Positions 1 through 9,074 of a DNA stretch of 64,000 nt are shown here, piece after piece. The notes beneath the pieces were generated by a model. The model saw only the letters and a list, made by a program, of their open reading frames with translations. It searched no databases and was not told the DNA's origin. This DNA is from Pseudomonas sp. B21-023. GTDB lineage: Bacteria; Pseudomonadota; Gammaproteobacteria; Pseudomonadales; Pseudomonadaceae. The stretch lies in contig NZ_CP087190.1 of NCBI RefSeq assembly GCF_024749165.1, positions 1,200,001-1,264,000 on the forward strand, given 5' to 3'. A program made the position numbers and the translations under genes. Every line of letters starts with the position of its first letter. Position 1 is the stretch's first letter.

Positions 1-495
1 GGCAAGATTTTTTCGGTTCACGGCGTTCGCGGCGAGGTGAAGGTGTACTCCTTTACCGATCCGATTGAAAACCTGTTGGATTATCCGCGCTGGACGCTTA
101 GGCACGAAGGCAAGGTAAAGCAGGTCGAGCTGGTCAGCGGTCGTGGCTCCCAAAAGGGCCTGGTCGTGAAATTGAAAGGCCTCGAGGATCGTGACGAAGC
201 CCGTCTTCTGAGCGGTTACGAAATCTGCATCGCGCGGAGCCTTTTGCCCAACCTGGCAGCCGACGAGTACTACTGGTACCAGTTGGAAGGCCTGAAGGTC
301 ATCAATCAGGACGAACAGCTGTTCGGCACGATCGATCACCTGTTGGAGACCGGTGCGAACGATGTAATGGTGGTCAAGCCTTGCACAGGCAGCCTGGATG
401 ATCGCGAGCGTCTGTTGCCCTATACGGAGCAATGTGTGCTGGCAATCGACCTGCAGGCCGGTGTGATGCGAGTCGAATGGGACGCGGATTTCTAG
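1..495 (+). CDS. rimM: Ribosome maturation factor RimM (5' truncated by window edge)
   Basis: RimM binds S19 and helps assemble the head of the 30S subunit. The frame is already open at base 1, beginning GKIFSVHGVRGEVKVY, which is the conserved start of the RimM beta-barrel minus roughly a dozen residues, so the true start lies outside the window. The PRC-barrel half follows, including YYWYQLEGL and a C-terminal RVEWDADF. It stops 3 bases before trmD, as expected in the rpsP-rimM-trmD-rplS operon. The later GTG at 37 is an internal codon, not the start. Identity is secure from sequence and neighbours. Confidence 0.96.
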   Translation, partial: GKIFSVHGVRGEVKVYSFTDPIENLLDYPRWTLRHEGKVKQVELVSGRGSQKGLVVKLKGLEDRDEARLLSGYEICIARSLLPNLAADEYYWYQLEGLKVINQDEQLFGTIDHLLETGANDVMVVKPCTGSLDDRERLLPYTEQCVLAIDLQAGVMRVEWDADF

Positions 496-498
496 ACG

Positions 499-1251
499 AT
501 GGGCAGCCTTCGCGTAGAAGTCATCACGTTGTTCCCCGAGATGTTCTCGGCCATCACGGAGTACGGCATTACCAGCCGTGCGGTGAAACAGGGGTTGCTG
601 CAAGTGACCTGCTGGAACCCGCGGGACTACACCACAGATCGCCACCACACCGTGGATGATCGGCCGTTTGGCGGTGGTCCGGGCATGGTGATGAAGATCA
701 AGCCTCTGGAAGACGCCCTGGTTAGCGCCAGGCAGGCGACTGGAGCTGCGGCAAAGGTGATCTACCTTTCGCCACAAGGCCGCAAGCTGACCCAGCAGGC
801 GGTCAAAGGCTTGGCCGAACAGGAATCGTTGATCCTGATCGCCGGCCGTTATGAAGGCATCGACGAGCGCTTTATCGAGGCTCATGTCGATGAGGAGTGG
901 TCGATTGGCGACTATGTGCTTTCCGGTGGCGAGCTGCCGGCCATGGTGCTGATCGATGCGGTTACGCGGCTGCTGCCCGGAGCTTTAGGGCATGTGGACT
1001 CGGCGGAGGAAGACTCTTTCACCGACGGTCTGCTGGATTGCCCGCACTACACCCGACCCGAGGTGTATGCGGATCAGCGTGTACCCGACGTGTTGCTTAG
1101 TGGCAACCATGCACATATCCGGCGATGGCGGATGAAGCAGTCCCTTGGTAGGACCTTCGAACGACGCGCCGATCTTCTGGAAAGTCGCTCGCTTTCTGGA
1201 GAAGAGAAGAAGCTGCTCGAGGAATACCTCCGCGAGCGGGACGATAGTTAA
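499..1251 (+). CDS. trmD: tRNA (guanine-37-N1)-methyltransferase TrmD
   Basis: TrmD uses SAM to methylate G37 of tRNAs carrying G at position 36, which prevents +1 frameshifting. The 250-residue protein has the usual length. It shows the SPOUT knot signatures: [12 protein letters not shown] near residue 55, [13 protein letters not shown] near 115, and [14 protein letters not shown] near 132, which builds the SAM-binding trefoil knot. ATG at 499 follows the rimM stop by 3 bases, so translation is probably coupled. rplS follows 43 bases later in the same operon. Confidence 0.98.
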   Translation: MGSLRVEVITLFPEMFSAITEYGITSRAVKQGLLQVTCWNPRDYTTDRHHTVDDRPFGGGPGMVMKIKPLEDALVSARQATGAAAKVIYLSPQGRKLTQQAVKGLAEQESLILIAGRYEGIDERFIEAHVDEEWSIGDYVLSGGELPAMVLIDAVTRLLPGALGHVDSAEEDSFTDGLLDCPHYTRPEVYADQRVPDVLLSGNHAHIRRWRMKQSLGRTFERRADLLESRSLSGEEKKLLEEYLRERDDS

Positions 1252-1294
1252 ACGTATCGATGGTGGATCGCGTTATCCATCTTAGGAGCACAGC

Positions 1295-1645
1295 ATGACC
1301 AACAAGATCATCCAGCAGCTCGAAGCCGAGCAGATGAGCAAAGAGATCCCGACCTTCGCACCAGGCGACACCATTGTCGTCCAGGTCAAAGTGAAGGAAG
1401 GCGACCGCTCGCGTCTGCAGGCGTTCGAAGGCGTCGTTATCGCCAAGCGTAACCGCGGTCTGAACAGCGCCTTCACCGTGCGCAAGATCTCCAGCGGCGT
1501 TGGCGTAGAGCGTACCTTCCAGACCTACAGCCCGCAGATCGACAGCCTGGCCGTGAAACGTCGTGGTGACGTGCGTAAAGCCAAGCTGTACTACCTGCGT
1601 GACCTGTCCGGTAAAGCAGCTCGCATCAAGGAAAAACTGTCCTGA
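1295..1645 (+). CDS. rplS: 50S ribosomal protein L19
   Basis: L19 sits at the 30S-50S interface of the ribosome. The 116-residue protein has the full L19 pattern: [37 protein letters not shown] and a basic C-terminus with [21 protein letters not shown] good ribosome-binding site (TTAGGAG) precedes ATG 1295. It is the last gene of the rimM-trmD-rplS operon and is followed by a strong intrinsic terminator at 1686-1707. Confidence 0.99.
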   Translation: MTNKIIQQLEAEQMSKEIPTFAPGDTIVVQVKVKEGDRSRLQAFEGVVIAKRNRGLNSAFTVRKISSGVGVERTFQTYSPQIDSLAVKRRGDVRKAKLYYLRDLSGKAARIKEKLS

Positions 1646-1685
1646 GTGCAGTTTGTCCGGTGGCCTAGGCCCCGTGCGAGAAAAA

Positions 1686-1707
1686 GCAGCCTTCGGGCTG
1701 CTTTTTT
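1686..1707 (+). terminator. Rho-independent terminator after rplS
   Basis: Stem GCAGCC (1686-1691), loop TTCG, stem GGCTGC (1696-1701), then six T (1702-1707). The UUCG tetraloop and U tract make this a textbook terminator; the A run just upstream could let it work in the opposite direction as well. Confidence 0.93.
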
Positions 1708-1743
1708 GCGTCTTGAATCTTGCCTTTGCGATGTGACTCCGAG

Positions 1744-2151
1744 ATGACAACCCGAGACCAGGAAATCCAGCGCCGTACCGAACTGTCGGTGACCCGCGTG
1801 ACCAAGGCGGTGTTCCCCAGCACCACCAACCACCACAACACCCTGTTCGGTGGCACGGCCCTGGCGTGGATGGACGAAGTTTCGTTCATCGCCGCCACCC
1901 GTTTCTGCCGGCTGCCGCTGGTGACCGTGTCCACCGACCGCATCGACTTCAAGCACCCGATCCCGGCAGGCTCGATCGTCGAGCTGGTGGGGACGGTGAT
2001 CAAGGTTGGTAACACCAGTCTGCAGGTGCAGGTGGATGTGTTCGTCGAGAACATGTACCTCGATGGGCGCGAGCGGGCGATCCATGGCGTGTTCAGCTTC
2101 GTCGCCATCGACGAGGACAAGCGTCCGGTGCCGGTGCTGCCGTTGGCCTGA
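1744..2151 (+). CDS. Hot-dog fold acyl-CoA thioesterase (YciA-like)
   Basis: This 135-residue protein is a single hot-dog domain of the bacterial acyl-CoA thioesterase (YciA/BACH) type, which hydrolyses acyl-CoA to free acid and CoA. The motif NHHNTLFGGTALAWMDEVSF carries the catalytic-loop Asn/His and the helix acidic residue typical of the family, followed by DFKHPIPAGSIVEL. I chose ATG 1744 over the upstream TTG at 1720 because similarity to the family begins at TTRDQEI and the first codons of the longer frame look like leader. It lies alone after the rplS terminator. Substrate chain length cannot be read from sequence. Confidence 0.86.
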   Translation: MTTRDQEIQRRTELSVTRVTKAVFPSTTNHHNTLFGGTALAWMDEVSFIAATRFCRLPLVTVSTDRIDFKHPIPAGSIVELVGTVIKVGNTSLQVQVDVFVENMYLDGRERAIHGVFSFVAIDEDKRPVPVLPLA

Positions 2152-2176
2152 TGCCATCGCGCTGATTTGACGCGTC

Positions 2177-2265
2177 CCTGTAGGAGCGGCTTCAGCCGCG
2201 ATCACCCGCAACGCGGGTGCCAGGCACTGCGACGCATTCATCGCGGCTAAGGCCGCTCCTACAGG
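2177..2265. repeat. REP inverted pair (TAGGAGCGGC subfamily)
   Basis: Two head-to-head copies of a REP-type palindromic unit. The left arm begins CCTGTAGGAGCGGCTTCAGC at 2177; the right arm ends in the matching GCCGCTCCTACAGG at 2265. They fill the gap between the convergent thioesterase and antiporter genes and end exactly next to the antiporter stop. Such pairs are abundant in Pseudomonas and may act as bidirectional 3'-end structures. Confidence 0.88.
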
Positions 2266-4086
2266 TCAATGTGCCACAGGCTGCTCGGTCAGCTCCGGCT
2301 CCACCAGTGCCACCAGTGTCCACCCAGGCTGCGGCTTGAGCGGATTATCCGGGCTGGCCACATGTACCCAGCCTTGCCCGTCCCGGGCGAACAGCAGTGT
2401 CGCCCGTGGGCCATGCAACTGCTGGTAGTCGCTCCAGCTGAATGCCTCGGTCAACGTGGTGCTGTACAGCTCGGCGCCCTGGTGCAGCAGTTTGGCCAGT
2501 TGCCCATAGGTCATCGGCCTCGCCCCCAGCAACTGCCCGCGGTGTTCCTCGCTGGCCCGGTGCTTGTCGCTGCGCTGTTTCTCCAGGCCGCTGGCCAGCA
2601 CGAACAACCTCGCCTGGCCGAACTCATGGCGAAAGCGCGCGCAGGCCAGGGCATTGAGCTCGCCGGCCGGCGACAGCCCCAGCAAGTGGCCAAGCCCGAC
2701 CAGGTCGAGGTGGGCGTCGGCGTGCTGTGACGCGGGGTTGCCAAAATAAGTCGGTAGGTTGTCCATGCGAGCAGCGCGGATGTTCTCCCAGCTTGAATCG
2801 GTCAGCAGCACCCGGCAGCCCAGTTGTTGCAGCGCCTTGGCGATGGCGCGCGCAGGTGGGTTGGCGCCGACCAGGAGAAACCCGCTCGGCGCCGGTTCTG
2901 CCACCTTCAGCAGGCGTGCCAAGGGCCTTGCGGTGGCGCTTTGCAGGACCACGGTACCGATGATCACGGCAAAGGTCAGTGGCACCAGCAGCAGCGCGCC
3001 CTCATGCCCGGCCTGGTCCAGGCGAATGGCGAAGATGGCCGATACCGCCGCGGCGACGATGCCCCGCGGCGCGATCCAGGCCAGCAGCGCCCGTTCCCGC
3101 CAACTCAGCGGCGACCCCAGGGTCGACAGCAACACGTTCAGCGGCCTGGCCAGCAACTGGATTACCAGCAGCAGTGCCAGCACCGCAGGGCCCAAGGCGA
3201 GCAGGGCGTGCAGGTCGAGCCGCGCCGCCAGAAGGATGAACAGGCCGGAGATCAGCAGCACGCTGAGGTTCTCCTTGAAGTGCAGGATCTGCCGCACATC
3301 CACGCCGGGCATGTTGGCCAGCCACATGCCCATGACCGTGACCGCCAACAGGCCCGATTCATGGACGATCTGGTTGGCGGCGATGAAGATGCCCAGCACC
3401 GCGGCCAGCGACGCCAGGTTGTGCAGATACTCCGGCAGCCATTGCTCGCGCATGATCTGCCCGAGCAGCCAGCCTCCAGCGGCGCCGAGCGCGCTGCCGC
3501 AGAAAATCACCCCGGCGAAGGTCGCCAGGCTGTGGCTTAGGCCTTCGCCGGCGGCGCTGGCGATGATGAAGCTGTAGACCACCACCGCCAGCAGTGCGCC
3601 GATCGGGTCGATGACAATGCCTTCCCAGCGCAGGATATTGGCGATCGCCGCCTTCGGCCGCACCACCCGCAGCATGGGTACGATGACCGTGGGGCCGGTG
3701 ACCAGGGTCAAGGTACCGAACAGGATCGCCAGGGGCCAGTCGAAGCCCAGCAGCCAGTGGGTGGCCAGGGCGATCACCAGCCAGGTGCTCAGCGCGCCGA
3801 CGGTGACCAGGCGATGCACCACACTGCCGATCTCGCGCCATTGCGACAAATGCAGTGTGAGGCTGCCTTCGAACAGGATCAGCGCCACCGCCAGCGATAC
3901 CAGTGGCATCAGCAACGGGCCGAACAATGCCTGCGGTTGCAGCCAGCCCAGCACTGGCCCGGCGAGGATGCCGCACAGCAGCAGGAACAGGATCGCCGGC
4001 AGTTTCAGGCGCCAGGCCAGCCATTGGCAGAGCAGGGCCGCCGCGCCGATGCCGCCGACACTCAAAAGAATCTGCTGTTCGTTCAT
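2266..4086 (-). CDS. Cation/proton antiporter (CPA1-type) with C-terminal nucleotide-binding domain
   Basis: A 606-residue inner-membrane antiporter. About 390 residues form 12-13 hydrophobic helices, with the CPA1 signatures LVTGPTVIVPML near residue 128, a charged helix ILRWEGIVIDPIGALLAV near 150 and WIAPRGIVAAAVSAIFA near 336. The C-terminal part (from FLLVGANPPARAIAKAL, about residue 399) resembles a TrkA-N Rossmann fold, suggesting control by nucleotide or redox ligand. The family exchanges Na+ or K+ for protons; which cation is used here is not visible. It is divergent from xerD. In Pseudomonas aeruginosa a sodium/hydrogen antiporter also neighbours xerD-dsbC-hom (from memory). Confidence 0.88.
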   Translation of the reverse strand: MNEQQILLSVGGIGAAALLCQWLAWRLKLPAILFLLLCGILAGPVLGWLQPQALFGPLLMPLVSLAVALILFEGSLTLHLSQWREIGSVVHRLVTVGALSTWLVIALATHWLLGFDWPLAILFGTLTLVTGPTVIVPMLRVVRPKAAIANILRWEGIVIDPIGALLAVVVYSFIIASAAGEGLSHSLATFAGVIFCGSALGAAGGWLLGQIMREQWLPEYLHNLASLAAVLGIFIAANQIVHESGLLAVTVMGMWLANMPGVDVRQILHFKENLSVLLISGLFILLAARLDLHALLALGPAVLALLLVIQLLARPLNVLLSTLGSPLSWRERALLAWIAPRGIVAAAVSAIFAIRLDQAGHEGALLLVPLTFAVIIGTVVLQSATARPLARLLKVAEPAPSGFLLVGANPPARAIAKALQQLGCRVLLTDSSWENIRAARMDNLPTYFGNPASQHADAHLDLVGLGHLLGLSPAGELNALACARFRHEFGQARLFVLASGLEKQRSDKHRASEEHRGQLLGARPMTYGQLAKLLHQGAELYSTTLTEAFSWSDYQQLHGPRATLLFARDGQGWVHVASPDNPLKPQPGWTLVALVEPELTEQPVAH

Positions 4087-4154
4087 GCGGGCTCCCTCTG
4101 CATGCCATGTTGTGAAAGACTAAGCGTCATTTCGTCGTTTGCCACCGAGTTTTC

Positions 4155-5051
4155 ATGCCAGCACTGGACCACCCGCTGATCGACCAGTTCCTCGATGCCT
4201 TGTGGCTGGAAAAGGGGCTTTCCGACAACACCCGCGCTTCCTACCGCAGTGACCTGGCCTTGTTCAACGGCTGGCTGCAGGAAAAGCACGTGCTGTTGCC
4301 CGATGCCGGCCGCGAACTGATCCTCGATCACCTGGCCTGGCGCTTCGACCAAGGCTACAAGCCTCGCTCCACCGCGCGCTTCCTGTCCGGGGTGCGCGGC
4401 TTTTTCCGTTACTTGCTGCGCGAGCGGTTGATCGCCGTCGATCCGACCTTGCAGGTGGACATGCCGCAACTGGGCCGGCCACTGCCCAAGTCGCTGTCGG
4501 AGGCCGATGTCGAAGCCTTGCTGCAGGCCCCGGATCGCGGTGAGGCGATCGGCCAGCGCGACCGCGCCATGCTCGAAGTGCTCTATGCCTGCGGTTTGCG
4601 AGTGACCGAACTGGTCAGCCTGACCTTGGACCAGGTCAACCTGCGCCAGGGCGTGCTGCGGGTCATGGGCAAGGGCAGCAAGGAGCGCCTGGTGCCGATG
4701 GGCGAGGAAGCGGTGGTGTGGATCGAGCGCTACCTGCGCGATGGCCGCGCCGAGTTGCTGGGCGGCCGCCCCAGCGACGTGCTGTTCCCCAGCCAGCGCG
4801 GCGAGCAGATGACCCGCCAGACCTTCTGGCACCGTATCAAGCATCACGCGCGGGTGGCCGGGATCGACAAGCCGCTGTCCCCGCACACGCTGCGCCACGC
4901 CTTTGCCACGCACCTGCTCAACCATGGCGCCGACCTGCGTGTGGTGCAGATGCTGCTGGGGCACAGCGACCTGTCCACCACGCAGATCTACACCCATGTC
5001 GCCAAGGCCCGCCTGCAACAGCTGCATGCCGAACACCACCCCCGTGGATGA
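4155..5051 (+). CDS. xerD: Site-specific tyrosine recombinase XerD
   Basis: XerD acts with XerC at dif under FtsK control to resolve chromosome dimers. The 298-residue protein has the N-terminal SAM-like core-binding domain (residues about 1-110) and the catalytic domain. The active-site set is complete: Arg149 (ACGLRVTE), Lys173 (GKGSKERLVP), His244 and Arg247 (SPHTLRHAFATH), His270 (LLGHSDLSTTQIYTH) and the nucleophile Tyr279. The length and the xerD-dsbC-hom-thrC neighbourhood separate it from XerC and from phage integrases. Confidence 0.97.
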   Translation: MPALDHPLIDQFLDALWLEKGLSDNTRASYRSDLALFNGWLQEKHVLLPDAGRELILDHLAWRFDQGYKPRSTARFLSGVRGFFRYLLRERLIAVDPTLQVDMPQLGRPLPKSLSEADVEALLQAPDRGEAIGQRDRAMLEVLYACGLRVTELVSLTLDQVNLRQGVLRVMGKGSKERLVPMGEEAVVWIERYLRDGRAELLGGRPSDVLFPSQRGEQMTRQTFWHRIKHHARVAGIDKPLSPHTLRHAFATHLLNHGADLRVVQMLLGHSDLSTTQIYTHVAKARLQQLHAEHHPRG

Positions 5052-5205
5052 ATGATGTTCATGTTCCGCCGACTGGTGCCTGAGTACCCCTACTGCGCCA
5101 GTCTGTTGTGGTAGGCTTGGACGGTTTGTTGCAAGGGCCGACCGTTCGCCGCCCGCCAGGGCTGGGCGACGTCCCCACGGCCCCGTCCGCCTTCAGGAGT
5201 ACCCC

Positions 5206-5955
5206 ATGCGCGTGACCCAGATTTTCGCCGCCGCCGCCTTGGCGCTGGCCAGTACCTTTGCCGTTGCCGCGGCTACCGATGGCAATGCCGGTGCCGAGCA
5301 GGCGATCCGCAAATCGTTGCAGAACCTCCAGTTGGAGGTGCCGATCGAAAGCGTTGCCAGCAGTCCGCTCAACGGCCTGTACGAGGTCAAGCTGCAAGGC
5401 GGCCGCGTGCTGTACGCCAGCGCCGACGGCCAGTTCGTCATGCAGGGCTACCTGTTCCAGATCCAGGACGGCAAGCCGGTCAACCTTACCGAGAAGACCG
5501 AGCGCCAGGGCATCGCCAAATTGATCAACGGTATTCCGGCCGGCGAGATGGTGGTCTACCCGGCCAAGGGCGATACCAAGTCGCACATCACCGTGTTCAC
5601 CGACACCACCTGCCCGTACTGCCACAAGCTGCACGCCGAGGTGCCGGAGCTCAACCGCCGCGGTATCGAAGTGCGTTACGTCGCCTTCCCGCGCCAGGGC
5701 CTGGGTTCGCCGGGCGACGAGCAGTTGCAGGCCGTCTGGTGCTCCAGCGACCGTCGCGCGGCGCTGGACAAGATGGTCGATGGCAAAGAGATCAAGGCTG
5801 CCAAGTGCGCCAACCCGGTCAGCAAGCAGTTCCAGCTGGGCCAGTCGATTGGTGTAAATGGCACGCCGGCGATCGTTCTACAGAATGGCCAGGTGATTCC
5901 GGGCTATCAGCCGGCACCGCAAGTGGCCAAGCTGGCCCTGGCCGAGAGCAAGTAA
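5206..5955 (+). CDS. dsbC: Periplasmic disulfide isomerase DsbC
   Basis: DsbC reshuffles wrong disulfides in periplasmic proteins and is kept reduced by DsbD. Of the 249 residues, the first 22 are a signal peptide ending AVAA. An N-terminal dimerisation domain follows, then a thioredoxin fold with the redox motif CPYC at 136-139 and the cis-Pro loop NGTPA near 218. A second cysteine pair (Cys179, Cys201) matches the structural disulfide of E. coli DsbC. ATG 5206 has an AGGAG ribosome site just upstream. Confidence 0.96.
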   Translation: MRVTQIFAAAALALASTFAVAAATDGNAGAEQAIRKSLQNLQLEVPIESVASSPLNGLYEVKLQGGRVLYASADGQFVMQGYLFQIQDGKPVNLTEKTERQGIAKLINGIPAGEMVVYPAKGDTKSHITVFTDTTCPYCHKLHAEVPELNRRGIEVRYVAFPRQGLGSPGDEQLQAVWCSSDRRAALDKMVDGKEIKAAKCANPVSKQFQLGQSIGVNGTPAIVLQNGQVIPGYQPAPQVAKLALAESK

Positions 5956-6037
5956 TCAATTCAGTACGCCGTCGTCATGGGGTGACGGCATGTTTCACGG
6001 TCGGCGCAGATGCCGGCCGTTCTATGGGGAGTTCACA

Positions 6038-7342
6038 GTGAAACCGGTCAAAGTAGGCATCTGTGGGTTGGGGACCGTCGGTGGCGGAACCTTCAATGTA
6101 CTTCAGCGCAACGCCGAGGAGATCGCCCGCCGTGCCGGGCGCGGTATTGAAGTGGCACAGATTGCCATGCGCTCGCAGAACCCGAACTGCCAGATTACCG
6201 GTACCCCCATTACCGCTGATGTGTTCGAAGTCGCGAGCAACCCCGAGATCGATATCGTCATCGAGCTGATCGGCGGCTACACCATAGCCCGCGACCTGGT
6301 GCTCAAGGCCATTGAAAACGGCAAGCACGTGGTCACCGCCAACAAGGCGCTGATCGCCGTGCACGGCAACGAGATCTTTGCCAAGGCCCGCGAGAAGGGC
6401 GTCATCGTCGCCTTCGAGGCTGCCGTGGCCGGTGGCATCCCGGTGATCAAGGCGATCCGCGAGGGCCTGTCGGCCAACCGCATCAACTGGCTGGCCGGGA
6501 TCATCAACGGTACCGGCAACTTCATCCTCACCGAAATGCGCGACAAGGGCCGTGCCTTCCCCGATGTGCTGGCCGAAGCGCAGGCGCTGGGCTACGCCGA
6601 GGCCGACCCGACCTTCGACGTCGAAGGCATCGACGCCGCGCACAAGCTGACCATCCTGGCGTCCATCGCCTTCGGTATCCCGCTGCAGTTCGACAAGGCC
6701 TACACCGAAGGCATCACCCAGCTGACCACTGCTGACGTGAACTATGCCGAGGCCCTGGGCTATCGCATCAAGCACCTGGGCGTGGCCCGTCGCACCGCCG
6801 ACGGCATCGAGCTGCGTGTGCACCCGACGCTGATCCCCAACGATCGCCTGATCGCCAACGTCAATGGCGTGATGAACGCGGTGATGGTCAATGGCGACGC
6901 CGCCGGCTCCACCTTGTACTACGGCGCCGGTGCCGGCATGGAGCCGACTGCCTCGTCGGTGGTCGCCGACCTGGTCGATGTGGTTCGCGCCATGACCTCC
7001 GACCCGGAGAACCGTGTACCGCACCTGGCCTTCCAGCCAGATGCGCTGTCGGCCCATCCGATCCTGCCGATCGAAGCCTGCGAAAGCGCCTACTACCTGC
7101 GTATCCAGGCCAAGGACCACCCGGGCGTGCTGGCGCAGGTCGCCAGTATCCTCTCGGAGCGCGGTATCAACATCGAGTCGATCATGCAGAAGGAAGCCGA
7201 GGAGCAGGATGGCCTGGTACCGATGATCCTGCTGACCCACCGTGTGGTCGAGCAGCGCATCGACGACGCCATCGTCGCCCTGGAAGCGCTCCAGGACGTG
7301 GTCGGCAAGGTCGTGCGTATCCGCGTCGAACAGCTCAACTAA
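6038..7342 (+). CDS. hom: Homoserine dehydrogenase
   Basis: This enzyme reduces aspartate semialdehyde to homoserine, the branch point to threonine and methionine. The 434-residue, single-function form has an N-terminal NAD(P)-binding fold (VGICGLGTVGGGT), the substrate domain with AAVAGGIPVIKA and GIINGTGNFILTEM, and a C-terminal ACT domain (DHPGVLAQVASILSERGINI), the usual site of threonine feedback. I chose GTG 6038, preceded by GGGGAG, because VKPVKVGICGLG is the conserved start; the longer ATG frame from 5990 adds 16 unconserved residues. It is followed by thrC across a repeat element. Confidence 0.97.
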   Translation: MKPVKVGICGLGTVGGGTFNVLQRNAEEIARRAGRGIEVAQIAMRSQNPNCQITGTPITADVFEVASNPEIDIVIELIGGYTIARDLVLKAIENGKHVVTANKALIAVHGNEIFAKAREKGVIVAFEAAVAGGIPVIKAIREGLSANRINWLAGIINGTGNFILTEMRDKGRAFPDVLAEAQALGYAEADPTFDVEGIDAAHKLTILASIAFGIPLQFDKAYTEGITQLTTADVNYAEALGYRIKHLGVARRTADGIELRVHPTLIPNDRLIANVNGVMNAVMVNGDAAGSTLYYGAGAGMEPTASSVVADLVDVVRAMTSDPENRVPHLAFQPDALSAHPILPIEACESAYYLRIQAKDHPGVLAQVASILSERGINIESIMQKEAEEQDGLVPMILLTHRVVEQRIDDAIVALEALQDVVGKVVRIRVEQLN

Positions 7343-7488
7343 GCGGCAAGCTTCAAGCTGCAAGCTGCAAGTAAAGGCAGTGCGGTGTTGGGGCTTGAAT
7401 AGAATACATTCGCGGCAAGGTGAGACGCAGAGCACGAGTGCAACGCCAATCGGCTTTAACTTGTAGCTTGCAGCTCGAAGCTTGCCGC
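7343..7488. repeat. 146-bp inverted-repeat element between hom and thrC
   Basis: The element starts on the base after the hom stop. Its left arm (7343-7371) begins GCGGCAAGCTTCAAGCTGCA, and the right arm (7460-7488) is its reverse complement with 27 of 29 positions matching. About 88 bases lie between them. The arms contain iterated AAGCTGCAAGCTGCAAG-like units. The pattern differs from the REP pairs elsewhere in the window. The element would sit inside any hom-thrC transcript and could fold as one long hairpin. Confidence 0.85.
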
Positions 7489-7509
7489 TCAAACCAAAGG
7501 TTTGCACCC

Positions 7510-8919
7510 ATGCGCTATATCAGTACCCGCGGCCAGGCTCCGGCCCTGAACTTCGAAGACGTCCTGCTGGCTGGCCTGGCCAGCGACGGCGGGCTGTACG
7601 TTCCCGAGAACCTGCCACGCTTCACCCAGGAAGAGATTGCCTCCTGGGCTGGCCTGCCGTATCACGAGCTGGCCTTCCGGGTGATGCGCCCGTTCGTCGA
7701 AGGCAGCATCGCCGACGCCGATTTCAAGAAGATTCTCGAAGAGACCTACGGCAACTTCGCCCATGCTGCGGTCGCCCCGCTGCGCCAGCTCAACGGCAAC
7801 GAGTGGGTGATGGAGCTGTTCCACGGCCCGACCCTGGCCTTCAAGGACTTCGCCCTGCAACTGCTCGGCCGCCTGCTCGACCACGTGCTGGTCAAGCGCG
7901 GCGAGCGCGTGGTGATCGTCGGTGCCACCAGCGGTGACACCGGCTCGGCCGCCATCGAAGGCTGCCGCCGTTGCGACAACGTCGACATCTTCATCCTGCA
8001 CCCGCACCAGCGCGTGTCGGAAGTGCAGCGCCGGCAGATGACCACCATCCTTGGCGACAACATCCACAACATTGCCATCGAAGGCAACTTCGACGACTGC
8101 CAGGAGATGGTCAAGGCCAGCTTCGCCGATCAGTCCTTCCTCAAGGGCACACGTCTGGTGGCGGTCAACTCGATCAACTGGGCACGGATCATGGCCCAGA
8201 TCGTCTACTATTTCCACGCCGCGCTGCAGCTCGGCGGCCCGGCGCGTTCGGTGGCGTTCTCGGTGCCGACCGGCAACTTCGGCGACATCTTCGCCGGTTA
8301 CCTGGCGCGCAACATGGGCCTGCCAATCAGCCAACTGGTGGTGGCGACCAACCGCAACGACATCCTGCACCGTTTCATGAGCGGCAATCAGTATGTCAAG
8401 GACGCCCTGCACCCGACCCTGTCGCCGTCGATGGACATCATGGTCTCGTCCAACTTCGAGCGTCTGCTGTTCGACCTGCATGGGCGTAACGGCGCGGCCG
8501 TTGCCCAGCTGATGGACACCTTCAGGCAGGGTGGCGGCTTCAGCGTCGAGCAGGACCGCTGGACTGAGGCGCGCAAGCTGTTCGACTCGCTGGCAGTGAC
8601 CGATGAACAGACCTGCGAGACCATCGCCGAGGTCTTCCAGAGCACCGGTGAAGTCCTCGACCCGCACACCGCGATCGGCGTCAAGGCTGCCCGTGAATGC
8701 CGCCGCAGCCTGGACACCCCGATGGTGGTGCTGGGTACCGCGCATCCGGTCAAGTTCCCCGAGGCGGTGGAGAAGGCCGGTGTCGACAAGGCCCTGGAGC
8801 TGCCGGCGCACCTGAGCGACCTGTTCGGCCGTGAGGAGCGTTGCACCGTGCTGGCCAACGACCTGAAGGTCGTGCAGGCCTTTGTCAGCCAGCATGGCAA
8901 TCGCGGCAAGCCGCTGTAA
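7510..8919 (+). CDS. thrC: Threonine synthase
   Basis: ThrC converts O-phosphohomoserine to threonine using PLP. The 469-residue protein belongs to the longer ThrC class of gammaproteobacteria. The N-terminus MRYISTRGQAPALNFEDVLL is typical. The PLP lysine lies in GPTLAFKDFALQLLGR, and the phosphate-binding glycine/serine run is GATSGDTGSAAIEG. I chose ATG 7510 because the 30 residues upstream in frame come from the preceding repeat element. A strong terminator follows at 8941-8963. Confidence 0.97.
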   Translation: MRYISTRGQAPALNFEDVLLAGLASDGGLYVPENLPRFTQEEIASWAGLPYHELAFRVMRPFVEGSIADADFKKILEETYGNFAHAAVAPLRQLNGNEWVMELFHGPTLAFKDFALQLLGRLLDHVLVKRGERVVIVGATSGDTGSAAIEGCRRCDNVDIFILHPHQRVSEVQRRQMTTILGDNIHNIAIEGNFDDCQEMVKASFADQSFLKGTRLVAVNSINWARIMAQIVYYFHAALQLGGPARSVAFSVPTGNFGDIFAGYLARNMGLPISQLVVATNRNDILHRFMSGNQYVKDALHPTLSPSMDIMVSSNFERLLFDLHGRNGAAVAQLMDTFRQGGGFSVEQDRWTEARKLFDSLAVTDEQTCETIAEVFQSTGEVLDPHTAIGVKAARECRRSLDTPMVVLGTAHPVKFPEAVEKAGVDKALELPAHLSDLFGREERCTVLANDLKVVQAFVSQHGNRGKPL

Positions 8920-8940
8920 GCTGACACCGTCCACAGGAAA

Positions 8941-8963
8941 GCCCGTCTTGCACGGGCTTTTTT
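8941..8963 (+). terminator. Rho-independent terminator after thrC
   Basis: Stem GCCCGT (8941-8946), loop CTTGC, stem ACGGGC (8952-8957), then six T. Three A just upstream extend the stem against the first T bases. It ends the hom-thrC unit. Confidence 0.93.
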
Positions 8964-9074
8964 GTGGGCGCAAGACGCACGGCAGCGGATTTCAGATTTT
9001 TCCCATGTAGTTCGATGGATACCCTTACTAGAGTGGCGCTCTGACCAAGCAGACACGGCTCCAGGGGGAGGCTC

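Noticed and set aside
4155..5051. Phage-type integrase marking a genomic island
   Set aside because: The tyrosine recombinase has XerD length, motifs and the conserved dsbC-hom neighbourhood, with no attachment repeats.
5060..5110. Possible terminator or regulatory hairpin between xerD and dsbC
   Set aside because: The stem (ACTGGTGC/GCGCCAGT) has a mismatch, a long loop and no T tract.
5968..5989. Hairpin GCCGTC/GACGGC between dsbC and hom as a terminator
   Set aside because: Only six pairs, a 10-base loop and a very short T run; not strong enough to call.
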